In this document: piece after piece, positions 17,228 through 25,491 of the stretch
Numbering within the stretch: the first letter of the stretch is position 1
How the letters are laid out: every line of letters begins with the position of its first letter
Source: Roseiarcus sp963805295
Lineage (GTDB): Bacteria > Pseudomonadota > Alphaproteobacteria > Rhizobiales > Beijerinckiaceae
Direction: 5' to 3'
Assembly (NCBI GenBank): GCA_963805295.1
Contig: CAWDTW010000104.1
Location: forward strand, 1-64,000
DNA: 64,000 nt
Made by a program: the position numbers and the translations under genes
The notes under the pieces: generated by a model
What the model saw: the letters and a program-made list of their open reading frames with translations, nothing else
What the model was told of the DNA's origin: nothing
The model's database searches: none

Positions 17228-17335
17228 CTATCGCCGTGCGTCCCTGACGAGGATTTCGAGCCCGCTCCCCACGACGATGCCGAAAAGGAAGGCCGCGGCG
17301 AGGGCCACTATGATTTGCCCGTCAACCATTAACAT
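17228..17335 (-). CDS. Putative 35-residue single-pass membrane protein
   Basis: The minus-strand frame begins ATGTTAATGGTTGACGG and encodes a protein with one hydrophobic helix (QIIVALAAAFLFGIVVGSG) and a short charged tail ending DARR. A GAGGAC ribosome binding site lies 4-9 bases before the ATG. I do not recognise the protein. The clean helix plus ribosome binding site make it a plausible small membrane protein, though chance remains possible. Confidence 0.4.
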   Translation of the reverse strand: MLMVDGQIIVALAAAFLFGIVVGSGLEILVRDARR

Positions 17336-17676
17336 CGTCCTCATTGATCGGACTTTGACCCTTGTAATATTGGCGCGGCGGACATTTGGCGCCTACAAAA
17401 ACGCGGCAAAATCCGACGAACCATTGCAAAGGCGTCCGATGGGCGTGACTTCGTCGGGCAAATGTCGTGTGCCAGCGCACTCGCCGACCAGCGCAAGCCC
17501 CAATGCTGGGGAGGAACGCGATACGTTGATCGCCCGCAGCCGGCCAGACGAGTTCTGGCGACGTTATTCGCAAGGGCTGCCCGCTCTTGATCGGGCGTCC
17601 GTTTGAGGCATAGGAGCGCCTCCGAATTCCTCCGCCGTGGGTCTTCGCCCGCGGGAAGAGCCCTTGGTGATCGAAA

Positions 17677-17802
17677 GTGAAAGTCCGCAACTCGCTGAAA
17701 TCCCTGCGCAAGCGCCACCGCGACAACCGCCTCGTGCGCCGCAAGGGCCGCGTCTACATCATCAACAAGACGCAGAAGCGCTTCAAGGCCCGCCAGGGCT
17801 GA
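17677..17802 (+). CDS. rpmJ: 50S ribosomal protein L36 (alternative type)
   Basis: A 41-residue protein starting at GTG: VKVRNSLKSLRKRHRDNR, then VRRKGRVYIINKTQKRFKARQG. This is the ykgO-like, cysteine-free L36 form that lacks the C-x2-C zinc ligands, typical of alphaproteobacteria. It binds 23S rRNA in the large subunit. About 500 bases of mostly empty DNA precede it. Confidence 0.93.
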   Translation: MKVRNSLKSLRKRHRDNRLVRRKGRVYIINKTQKRFKARQG

Positions 17803-17855
17803 TCGCCGTTCGCCGACTTTTGACGGACCGCGGCCTCGCGCGCTAGTGTCGGCCC

Positions 17856-18529
17856 ATGAGGCTTCGCGCTGCGTCTCTCTTCATCCCGTTGACGGTCGCG
17901 GCCCTTTCGGCCGGCGTCGGCGCGCGCACGATCGAACAGGCGCCGCAAGACAAGACGGACGCGGGCCGGACGCGGCGCCGAAAGCGGAAGCCCCCGCGCC
18001 GCCGACGCCCGCCGAAATGCGCGCCGAGATTTACGCGCGCCTCGTCGCCTCGAAGGATTCGGACGAGACCGAGGGCCTCGTCGGCCTCCTGCTCGCCGCC
18101 TATTCGCAATCCGGCTCGGACACCGGCGACCTCCTGCTCGTCCGCGCCCACAAGGCGATGGAGGCGAAGGACTTCGGCGACGCAGCGAAAATCCTCGATG
18201 CGACGATCGCCCTTCTGCCCGACTGGGCGGAGGGCTGGAACGCGCGCGCGACCTTGCGCTATCTCGACGACGACTACGACGGCTCGATGGCCGACATCGC
18301 CGAGACCTTGAAGCGCGAGCCGCGCCATCTCGGCGCGCTGCTTGGCATGGCGAGCATCCTCGAATCGCGCGACAAGAAGGACCAGGCGCTGAAAGTCTAC
18401 GAGCGCGCGATCGCGATCGCGCCGCACTGGAAGAGCGCAGAGGAAGCGGCGGACAAGCTCGAAGGCCGAAATCGCCGGGCAGGACCTGTGAGGCTCGGCG
18501 CCGCGCCGAAACGCCGCGGGCGGCGGTGA
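17856..18529 (+). pseudogene. Secreted tetratricopeptide-repeat protein with indels
   Basis: A signal peptide (MRLRAASLFIPLTVAALSAG) in one frame is followed, one frame over, by TPR helices (AKILDATIALLPDWAEGWNA, LKREPRHLGALLGMASIL, KVYERAIAIAPHWKSAEEAA). Adding one G to the GGG at about 17963 joins the two halves. A second indel near 18472 (GGCC for GGC) would end the protein at LEGEIAGQDL (18491), as I would expect for the family. Uncorrected, the frame runs to 18529 and overlaps the next start by GTGA. The protein is periplasmic and of unknown binding partner. Confidence 0.75.
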
Positions 18530-19509
18530 CGGCGTTTCTTGCCCTCCCGTTTCTTTGCTTCCTCGGCGTCATCGCGGCGCTCGGGGCCTTCACGGCCGTT
18601 GAGACGCGCCGGATCGAGGCGCGCTATCCCCCGACGGGCAGGCGCGTTCCGGTCGGCGGCGGCGCGATCCACGCGCTCGACCGCCCGGCTGAGGGCGAGG
18701 AGCGCGGCGCGGTCCTGCTGATCCACGGCGCCTCGGGCAACGCGGCCGACATGTTCGCGGCCCTCGCCGAGACGCTCAGCGCCGCGGGCTTTCGCGTACT
18801 CAGCCTCGACCGGCCCGGCCACGGCTGGAGCGACCGCTTCGGCGGACGCGCCGTCTCCTCTCCCGTCGTTCAGGCTGCGGCGCTGAGGCGGGCGGCGGAG
18901 GCGCTCGGGGTCACGCAGGCGATCGTCGCCGTCCATTCGCTCGGCGGAGTGACCGGCTTAGCGATGGCGCTCGAACATCCGGATTTCGTGCGCGCCCTGG
19001 TGATGATCGCGCCGGTCAGCCACCCCTGGCCGGGCGGCGTCGCCTGGTATTACCGCCTCGGCGCGCATCCCCTGTTCGGTCCGCCGTTCCGCCGGCTCGT
19101 CGCGCTGCCCATCGGCATGGTCCGGATGCGCGCGGGGGTTCGAGCCGTGTTCGCGCCCAATCCGGCGCCGCGAGATTTCATCGAGGCGACGCGCCTGCCG
19201 CTCGTGCTGAGGCCGCTCCACTTCCGCGCCAATTGCGAGGACGTCGCCCGCGCCGAGGCCGCGGTCGCGGCGCTGTCGCCGCGCTACGGCGCAATCCTCG
19301 CGCCGACCGAGGTCGTCACCGGAGATTCCGACGGCGTCGTCTATGCCCATATCCACTCGAAGGGCTCGGCGCGCGACATCCCCGGCGCGCGGCTGACGAC
19401 GCTCGAGGGCGTCGGCCACTCGCCCCATCACGTCCAGCCGCAGCGGATCGCAGCGATCATCCTGGAGGCCTGGCGGCGGGCGAGAGCGCGGGAGACCGAG
19501 GCGGCATGA
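18526..19509 (+). CDS. Alpha/beta hydrolase
   Basis: A 327-residue alpha/beta hydrolase with an N-terminal membrane helix (LALPFLCFLGVIAALGAF). The oxyanion segment is LLIHGASGNAADMF, the nucleophile elbow reads VHSLGG (His-Ser instead of Gly-His-Ser), and the late GVGHSPHH gives the catalytic His. The substrate is unknown. Translation starts at GTG and overlaps the preceding frame, so it may be co-expressed with the TPR protein. A strong hairpin follows the gene. Confidence 0.85.
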   Translation: MTAFLALPFLCFLGVIAALGAFTAVETRRIEARYPPTGRRVPVGGGAIHALDRPAEGEERGAVLLIHGASGNAADMFAALAETLSAAGFRVLSLDRPGHGWSDRFGGRAVSSPVVQAAALRRAAEALGVTQAIVAVHSLGGVTGLAMALEHPDFVRALVMIAPVSHPWPGGVAWYYRLGAHPLFGPPFRRLVALPIGMVRMRAGVRAVFAPNPAPRDFIEATRLPLVLRPLHFRANCEDVARAEAAVAALSPRYGAILAPTEVVTGDSDGVVYAHIHSKGSARDIPGARLTTLEGVGHSPHHVQPQRIAAIILEAWRRARARETEAA

Positions 19510-19554
19510 CGCGGATCGCCGGGGCATTTTTTTGACATAAGCCCCCCGTCCAGA

Positions 19555-19581
19555 GAGGCCTCTTGCGGAGCAAGAGGCCTC
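19555..19581. terminator. 12-bp perfect hairpin between convergent genes
   Basis: GAGGCCTCTTGC and GCAAGAGGCCTC pair perfectly across a three-base loop. The hairpin lies between the hydrolase gene and the pyruvate kinase gene, which point at each other, so a two-way transcription terminator is likely. A clear T-run does not follow on either strand, although ATTTTTTT lies 20 bases before it. Confidence 0.6.
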
Positions 19582-19643
19582 GAAGGGACGGCACGGCCGA
19601 TCGGGCGCCTCAAAACGAGAACTGCCGCGCGCCCTCCGCGCGC

Positions 19644-21068
19644 CTACCCCCCGACCGTCGCGATGCGCAGGTTGTTGGTGCCGCCGGGCGTTCCGAACGG
19701 CACGCCGGCGACGACGATGATGCGCTCGCCGGCGCCGGCGAAGCCTTCGATATAGGCGTGGCGGCAGGCGCGCTCGGCCATGTCGCGCTCGTCGCGCGCG
19801 TCGTCGGTGACGATCGGATGCACGCCCCAGACGAGCGCGAGGCGGCGCGCGACCTGCTCGATCGGGGTCAGCGCCAGAATCGCGGAACGCGGCCGCTCCC
19901 GCGCGATGCGCAAGCCCGTCAAGCCGGAGCTGGTCCAGGCGCAGATCACCTTGAGGCCCAGCGTCTCGGCGACGTCGCGGGTCGCCTCCGCGATCGCGTC
20001 GGCGCCGGTCGGCTCTGGCGTCGCGCGCTGCGCCTCGATGATCGAGGGATAGAGGCCCTCGGACTCCACCGCCTCGGCGATCCGGTTCATCGTCGCCACC
20101 GCCTCGCACGGATATTGCCCGGATGCGCTCTCGGCCGAGAGCATGACCGCGTCCGCGCCCTCGAACACCGCGGTCGCGACGTCGGACACTTCCGCGCGCG
20201 TCGGAACGGGCGAGGTGATCATCGATTCCAGCATCTGCGTCGCCACCACCACCGGCTTGCCGAGCCGGCGGGCGAGCCGGGTCAGCGTCTTCTGGATGCC
20301 GGGCACCCGCTCGAGCGGCATTTCGACGCCGAGATCGCCGCGCGCCACCATGAAGGCGTCGGCGACCGCCACGATCTCGTCGAGCCGCGCGATGGCCTGC
20401 GGCTTTTCGATCTTGGCCATCACCAGCGCCCGACCCTTGGCGATCGCCTTGACTTCGGCCACGTCCTCCGGCCGCTGGACGAACGAGAGCGCGACCCAGT
20501 CGATGTTCTCTTCGAGCGCGGCAATGAGATCGGCGCGGTCCTTGTCGGTCATCGCCGAGGTCGGGATGGTGGTGTCGGGCAGGCTCACGCCCTTCTTGTT
20601 GGAGACGCGGCCCGCGACCTCGACGACGGTCGTGGCGCATCCGAGCTCGGGCTCGACGACGCGCAGCATCACCTTGCCGTCGTCGACGAGAACGCGGTGG
20701 CCCGGCGCGAGCGAGCTCAGGATTTCCGGATGCGGCAACTGAACCCGCGCCGCGTCGCCCGGCGCGGGGTCGCTGTCGAGGACGAAGACGTCGCCCTTGT
20801 GCAATTCGGCCCCGCCGTCGGCGAAGACGCCGAGCCGCAGCTTCGGCCCCTGGAGGTCGACCAGCACGCCGATCGGCCGGCCGGTCTCCTCCTCGAGCGC
20901 GCGGATCATCGCCACCCGTTCGCGCATCGCGTCGTGCGAGGCGTGGCTCATGTTGATGCGGAAGACGTCGGCGCCGGCGGCGAAGAGGGCCGCGACGGTC
21001 TCGCGATCGGCCGAGGCCGGGCCGAGGGTGGCGATGATCTTGACGCGGCGGCTGCGGCGGGAATGCAA
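19644..21068 (-). CDS. pyk: Pyruvate kinase
   Basis: This enzyme makes pyruvate and ATP from phosphoenolpyruvate and ADP, the last step of glycolysis. All 474 residues read through. Signatures are KIIATLGPAS, FRINMSHASH, LQGPKLR, the metal/substrate motif MAKIEKPQAI, VARGDLGVEMPLE and MLSAESASGQYP. Translation starts at TTG (21068) with GGAGG just upstream, because the strand motif follows at once. It is a single-gene unit. Confidence 0.96.
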   Translation of the reverse strand: MHSRRSRRVKIIATLGPASADRETVAALFAAGADVFRINMSHASHDAMRERVAMIRALEEETGRPIGVLVDLQGPKLRLGVFADGGAELHKGDVFVLDSDPAPGDAARVQLPHPEILSSLAPGHRVLVDDGKVMLRVVEPELGCATTVVEVAGRVSNKKGVSLPDTTIPTSAMTDKDRADLIAALEENIDWVALSFVQRPEDVAEVKAIAKGRALVMAKIEKPQAIARLDEIVAVADAFMVARGDLGVEMPLERVPGIQKTLTRLARRLGKPVVVATQMLESMITSPVPTRAEVSDVATAVFEGADAVMLSAESASGQYPCEAVATMNRIAEAVESEGLYPSIIEAQRATPEPTGADAIAEATRDVAETLGLKVICAWTSSGLTGLRIARERPRSAILALTPIEQVARRLALVWGVHPIVTDDARDERDMAERACRHAYIEGFAGAGERIIVVAGVPFGTPGGTNNLRIATVGG

Positions 21069-21143
21069 GGGGTCCTCCAGGGGATCGTTGGTTGAAGCGC
21101 CGCCGGGATGGTTCGCCGGTTCGGCTCGTTATGATGACAGGCG

Positions 21144-21576
21144 TCACGGATTCGCGGAATTCGCCTGGTCGGTGAGCTGGACCGTCCAGCTCTTGGCGTC
21201 TTTGCCGGTGTCGACCTCGAAGAACCCGGTGCGGTCATAGCCGCGGGTGAAGCAGTCCTGCGCGACCCTCGATCTTGAACTCGCGGTCGGAGGTGCACAT
21301 GAAGGCCTTGCCTTTCCATTCGCCGCCGCGCTCGTCCATCGCGTAGACGTAATAGTACTGCGCCGCCAGCGCGCCGCGCAGCAAGGTCACGCAGTCGAGC
21401 GATTTCAGGTTCCACCAGCCTTCGCTGACCCAGGCCGCGCCGTCGGTATAGGCGAGCGCGACGCTGACGCGGTTCGCCGTGTTGTTGCACATGCGCAGGT
21501 CCGCCCCCGCCGGGGACGCCGCCAGCAGCGCGAGGCCGAACGCCGGAAAAGACAGGATTTTGGTGAGGTTCGCCAA
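21144..21576 (-). pseudogene. DUF1036 domain protein, one-base frameshift
   Basis: A signal peptide (LSFPAFGLALLAASPAGA) precedes DLRMCNNTANRVSVALAY and GWWNLKSLDCVTLLRG, the typical DUF1036 pattern of a small secreted protein. After DREFKIEG an extra base near 21264-21266 shifts the frame. The expected end (QDCFTRGYDRTGFFEVDTG and TVQLTDQ) follows in another frame and stops at 21144. Start is TTG 21576. The function is unknown. Confidence 0.75.
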
Positions 21577-21635
21577 GTGGGTCTCGCGTTTCGGCGGCCA
21601 TATTCGCCGCGAACGAGGGTGTGTCAACAACCGCC

Positions 21636-22733
21636 TCACGCCCGGCGGACGAAGCGCCAGTCCGGCCGCGCCGAGCGGATGAGGACGACTTCCGCGAGCG
21701 CCTCGCGCGTGAGCAGCCCGACGATCGCGCCGTCGGCGTCGGTGACGTAGAGCGCCGCGGCGTTCGGGTCCTGCAGCCGTTCGAACACGCTCTCGACCGC
21801 CGCCCCCGGCCGGACGCTGTCGACGCCGACCCGCATGAAGGCGCTCGCCGGCTCCTCGCCGCCGTGCTTGCGCACCGCCGCGAGAATGTCTTCGCGGGTG
21901 AGGAGTCCGACCGGCTTCATGAAGGCGTCGACCACCGGAAACTCGCGCTGCGCGGTCGCCAGCAGCGCGTCGACGGCCTCACCGAGGTTGGCGTCGATGG
22001 AGATCGGCGTGAAGCGCGTCTCCATCGCCTCAGCGACGCAGAGCCCTGTCAGCGCCTGCTGCGCCGCGCTCATCTGCGCCTCTCCGGCCGCGGCCATGTA
22101 GACGAAGATCGCGATGAAGAGGAGCAGCGGATTGCCGAAGAGGCCGAGGAAGCCGAGCGCGAGGGCGAAGGCCTGGCCGATCTTGGCCGCGATCGCGGTC
22201 GCCTGCGCCCCGCCGACCCGCATGGCGAGCAGCGCGTGCAAAACCCGCCCGCCGTCCATCGGAAAGGCGGGGATGAGGTTGAACACGGCGAGAAAGAGGT
22301 TGGCCGCCGCGAGCCGGCCCGCGAGCGACAGGTGGGGATTGTCGATCTCAGTGAACTCTCCGGGACGCAGGGAGCCCAGCGCCAGGGCGAGAATGAGGCC
22401 GATGGCGAGATTGACCGCCGGTCCGGCCAGCGCGACCACGAGCTCCTGGCGCGGATCGGACGGCAGGCGCTGCATGCTGGCGACGCCCCCGATCGGCAGG
22501 AGCGTCACCTCGGGCGACCGGATGCCATAGCGGCGCGCGGCGAGGATGTGGCCGAACTCGTGCAGCACCACGCAGGCGAAGATGAGAACGATGAAGAGGG
22601 TGCTGTCGAGCGCTGCGGCGGCGCCGCCGCTCGCCCAGGCGCTGGAGGCGATCCAGGCGAGGAACAGGATAAAGGTGATATGGATCTTGACTGCGGTTCC
22701 GCCGAAGCGGCCGACGGTGATCGACCAGGGCAT
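21636..22733 (-). CDS. Site-2 protease family (M50) metalloprotease with CBS pair
   Basis: A 365-residue integral membrane zinc protease. The HExxH motif is CVVLHEFGHILAARRYG (about residue 65) and the third ligand lies in NLIPAFPMDGGRVL. Residues 235-355 form two CBS domains that may sense adenosyl ligands. Such SpoIVFB-like proteases cut membrane-bound regulators or other proteins within the bilayer. The target is unknown. It is a single-gene unit. Confidence 0.93.
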   Translation of the reverse strand: MPWSITVGRFGGTAVKIHITFILFLAWIASSAWASGGAAAALDSTLFIVLIFACVVLHEFGHILAARRYGIRSPEVTLLPIGGVASMQRLPSDPRQELVVALAGPAVNLAIGLILALALGSLRPGEFTEIDNPHLSLAGRLAAANLFLAVFNLIPAFPMDGGRVLHALLAMRVGGAQATAIAAKIGQAFALALGFLGLFGNPLLLFIAIFVYMAAAGEAQMSAAQQALTGLCVAEAMETRFTPISIDANLGEAVDALLATAQREFPVVDAFMKPVGLLTREDILAAVRKHGGEEPASAFMRVGVDSVRPGAAVESVFERLQDPNAAALYVTDADGAIVGLLTREALAEVVLIRSARPDWRFVRRA

Positions 22734-23031
22734 GTCGCCATTCTCCCATAGCGCGGCCAGCCATTCCAGCGGCCGGCGTCGACCGAGGCCAAATCGTCGG
22801 CGGCGGCTTTTTGGCCGCGTTCCCTGCGAACAGCGAAAAATGCAGGGAATCGCTCGTTTTGTGGCGTCTTCGGCATTTTTCGGGGCCGAAAAGGCGAGGG
22901 TTTTCAGGAGGCTCGCGCGAAAATTCCCTACGCGGGGAACAGAGGAATTTTTTGAAGCAAACAGCGGAATAATTCGTCCGATATCCGCTGGAACAGGGAA
23001 GGTCCGCTCGGAGGCTTGTTGACGCGGTCGA

Positions 23032-23068
23032 TAGGGCGTCCGGAAGGACGCCCGTCTGTCGACGGGCT
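23032..23068. repeat. REP-like double-hairpin repeat, copy 1
   Basis: TAGGGCGTC...GACGCCCGTC...GACGGGCT forms two small hairpins that share the central GACGCCCGTC. The same unit occurs at 38844 and 38900 on the opposite strand. It lies in an otherwise empty 394-base gap upstream of the transglycosylase gene. Confidence 0.6.
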
Positions 23069-23127
23069 ATGGAGCGCGGCGACAAGCGCGGCTACAATTG
23101 ATCGGCGGATTGTGGGACGTTGGAAGT

Positions 23128-24300
23128 ATGAATCGCATCGAACCTTTGTGTTTTGCCGCCGCGGCGGCGTTGTTCCAGACAGGGTCGGCGCGGGCGGATT
23201 TTTCCTCCTGCGTCGCCAATCTGCGCGCGGACGCGGCGCGCGCCGGCGTGTCGAGCCATGCCCTGGATACGGCCTTCAACGGGCTTAACCCCGACATGAA
23301 GGTGCTCGAGTTCCAGAAGCAGCAGCCGGAGTTCAAGACCCCGATCTGGGACTATGTCGCGGGCCTCGTCGACGAGGAGCGGGTCAGCGACGGCAAGGCG
23401 GCGATGGCGAAAAACGCAAGCGCGCTCGCCCGCGCCGAGCAAACCTACGGCGTCAGCCGCACCATGCTGGCGGCGATCTGGGGGGTGGAGTCCAATTTCG
23501 GCACGGAGATGGGCGAGCGGCCGCTGGTGCAGTCGCTCTCCACCCTCGCCTGCTACGGCGAGCGGGCGGGCTATTTCCGCTCGGAGCTGATGGCGACCCT
23601 GAAGATCATCGACCGCGGCGACATTCCCGCCGACAAGCTGACCGGATCGTGGGCGGGCGCGTTCGGGCAGACCCAGTTCATGCCCTCGAGCTACCTCAGG
23701 CTCGCGGTCGCCGGCGGCGACGGGCGGCGCGACATCGTCGATTCGGCCGACGCCGCGCTCGCCTCCACCGCCAATTATTTCGCCAAGTCCGGCTGGCGCT
23801 CAGGCGTTCCCTGGGGCTTCGAGGTCAAGCTGCCGCAAAACTATTCCGGCCCCTCCGGCCGCAAGGCGAAGGAGCCGATGTCCGCCTGGGCCGCGCGCGG
23901 GATCACCCGCATCGACGGACGTCCGCTGGGCGAGGGCGAAGCCGGGCTTCTGCTGCCGGCGGGCCGCGACGGCCCGGCCTTTCTGGTCACCCACAACTTC
24001 GACGTCGTCTATTCCTACAACGCCGCCGAATCCTATTCGCTCGCCGCCTGCGTGCTCGCCGACCGCCTCGCCGGCGGCCCGGGCATCGTGACGCCCTGGC
24101 CGACCGACGATCCGGGCCTGTCGCGCGCAGGAAGGCGGGAATTGCAGACGCTGCTGACGAAGAAGGGCTACGACGTCGGCGCGCCGGACGGGGCGATCGG
24201 AAACAAGACCAAGGCGGCGATCGCCGACTTCGAGCAGAAGCAGGGCATGCCGGTGAACGGGCGGGCGTCGCAGAAGGTGCTGGAGGCGCTGAGGAGGTAG
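23128..24300 (+). CDS. Lytic murein transglycosylase (MltB family) with peptidoglycan-binding domain
   Basis: The protein cleaves the MurNAc-GlcNAc bond with formation of 1,6-anhydro-MurNAc. A signal peptide (LCFAAAAALFQTGSARA) is followed by an SLT/MltB domain with the catalytic Glu in IWGVESNFGTEMG, plus GAFGQTQFMPSSYL and the NYFAKSGW segment. Residues 325-390 form a peptidoglycan_binding_1 domain (LQTLLTKKGYDVGAPDG). It is normal in length at 390 residues. Start ATG 23128 puts the signal peptide at the N-terminus. Confidence 0.93.
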   Translation: MNRIEPLCFAAAAALFQTGSARADFSSCVANLRADAARAGVSSHALDTAFNGLNPDMKVLEFQKQQPEFKTPIWDYVAGLVDEERVSDGKAAMAKNASALARAEQTYGVSRTMLAAIWGVESNFGTEMGERPLVQSLSTLACYGERAGYFRSELMATLKIIDRGDIPADKLTGSWAGAFGQTQFMPSSYLRLAVAGGDGRRDIVDSADAALASTANYFAKSGWRSGVPWGFEVKLPQNYSGPSGRKAKEPMSAWAARGITRIDGRPLGEGEAGLLLPAGRDGPAFLVTHNFDVVYSYNAAESYSLAACVLADRLAGGPGIVTPWPTDDPGLSRAGRRELQTLLTKKGYDVGAPDGAIGNKTKAAIADFEQKQGMPVNGRASQKVLEALRR

Positions 24301-24355
24301 GGGCGCGTTCCGCTCCCCTTGCGCTAGCTCCGCATGGCCGAACTCGAGCAGAAGG

Positions 24356-24683
24356 TTGCCGAATGGAGATCGAGCCGAAATCGATCTTCGGAAGCTCACG
24401 GACTATTGCCTCAACCCCGGACATGCGCGCGGTCGTCACAAGGCCCGCGTCTTCCGCGAAGCTCTTGGGATCGGACAGGCCGAGGCGGAAGAATTGCGGG
24501 CGCGGTTTTTGCGCGGCGCGCGAGGGAATGGCCGTGCTTCACGAGGCCGACGAATGGGGCGAGCGGTGGCGCGTCGATGTCGCAATGCTGCGACAAAACC
24601 GGCGCGTCGTGGTAAGAGCCATCTGGATCGTGCGGAAGGGCTCGCCGAACCCGAGATTTGTCACGTGCTGGGTGTTGAGATGA
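24356..24683 (+). pseudogene. DUF6883 domain protein, one-base frameshift
   Basis: From a TTG start the frame reads RAEIDLRKLTDYCLNP and GRHKARVFREALGI. After a run of five T (24506-24510) it slips. The remainder (HEADEWGERWRVDVAML, then VVVRAIWIVRKGSPNPRFV) follows in another frame and ends at 24683. Removing one T restores a protein of about 109 residues with the DUF6883 layout. This family often sits beside DUF4926 proteins, as here, with an ATGA overlap. The function is unknown; a toxin-antitoxin-like or immunity pair is a guess. Confidence 0.7.
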
Positions 24684-24916
24684 CGTCGGCGACACATCAA
24701 ACCGAGGAAGAGCGCGACCTGTTGAGCGCAGTCGCGCTGCTCATCGATCTGCCCGAACGCGGCCTCGTACGCGGCCAGGTCGGCACGATCGTCGAACCGC
24801 TCGACGGAGCAACCGCGCTCGTCGAGTTCAGCGACGACGAAGGACGCGCGTACGCGATCGTCCCGTGCCCGCGCGACGCCTTGCTGATCTTGCGGACCGC
24901 GCCCCTGGCTGCGTGA
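24680..24916 (+). CDS. DUF4926 domain-containing protein
   Basis: A 78-residue protein whose core (LIDLPERGLVRGQVGTIVEP, then ALVEFSDDEGRAYAIVPC) is the DUF4926 beta-barrel-like fold. It starts within the stop codon of the DUF6883 gene (ATGA), so the two are coupled. Pairs of these two families are common in accessory regions. I know of no experimental function. Confidence 0.82.
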   Translation: MTSATHQTEEERDLLSAVALLIDLPERGLVRGQVGTIVEPLDGATALVEFSDDEGRAYAIVPCPRDALLILRTAPLAA

Positions 24917-24925
24917 CACTCGGTC

Positions 24926-24987
24926 GGCGAACCGCTGGCCCGGAAATGCACCCAAGCGAAGCAAATAGGGAAAAGTACAACCGTCAA
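24926..24987. repeat. 62-bp repeat, copy 1
   Basis: This segment and 25125-25186 share GGCGAACCGCT, GCCCGGAAATGCACCC and GAAGCAAATAGGGAAAA in the same order, with about ten mismatches. Each copy directly borders a gene stub, so the repeat seems tied to rearrangement. It has no coding sense I can support. Confidence 0.65.
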
Positions 24988-24989
24988 TC

Positions 24990-25074
24990 CGACGGCTCGA
25001 TCGAGATCGAATTCGCCTTCGACTACGGCGACGAAGCCGTCCTCAAAGCCAATCGGACCGATCAAGGCCGCTGA
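24990..25074 (+). pseudogene. C-terminal stub of a small hypothetical protein family
   Basis: The plus-strand frame reads DGSIEIEFAFDYGDEAVLKA and ends at TGA 25072. It has no start and begins exactly where the 62-bp repeat ends. I recognise this as the C-terminus of the family whose N-terminal part appears at 27676 (ELIGRWRIVEADIWD). It is a remnant. Confidence 0.45.
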
Positions 25075-25124
25075 ACCTTCGAAGGGCCATCAGCCTTCGT
25101 CTGATTCTCGATCGAAGGCGCTGG

Positions 25125-25186
25125 GGCGAACCGCTTGCCCGGAAATGCACCCGGGTGAAGCAAATAGGGAAAAAAGCAAGCGTCAA
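25125..25186. repeat. 62-bp repeat, copy 2
   Basis: Second copy of the repeat described at 24926. The bases right after it on the plus strand are the broken end of a glycogen-debranching gene fragment. Confidence 0.65.
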
Positions 25187-25304
25187 CGTAATACCCGTAA
25201 TCTGAACCGGAGGCGTAGCCCCCAATTCCGTTGGTCACCAACCACTCGCGGGTCTCCAGACCAGACAGGTCCCTACAATTCTCCCTGCCGATCCGGATCG
25301 ACAT
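25187..25304 (-). pseudogene. 5' stub of an amylo-alpha-1,6-glucosidase (glycogen debranching) gene
   Basis: From ATG 25304 the minus strand encodes IRIGRENCRDLSG and then ETREWLVTNGIGGYASG. This is the conserved N-terminus of bacterial glycogen debranching enzymes, which normally exceed 600 residues. Homology stops at GGYASG, where the 62-bp repeat takes over. The rest of the gene is absent from the window, so this is a remnant left by recombination or insertion. Confidence 0.65.
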
Positions 25305-25491
25305 CGATCAGCGTCCCGGCTGACCGAAGCGATTCAGGAAAATGTTGACCTGGGAGTTATCGCAAAGGTAGGCGATTCAACCGGCCGCGCGAAGGACGGC
25401 GCGAATTGCGGCTTTACCGGGACACATGCATATTTCCCCATTTTCGTTCGCCCTCGCCGGAGTCCGAAGGCGCCCGCCGCGCCCGGCGGAC

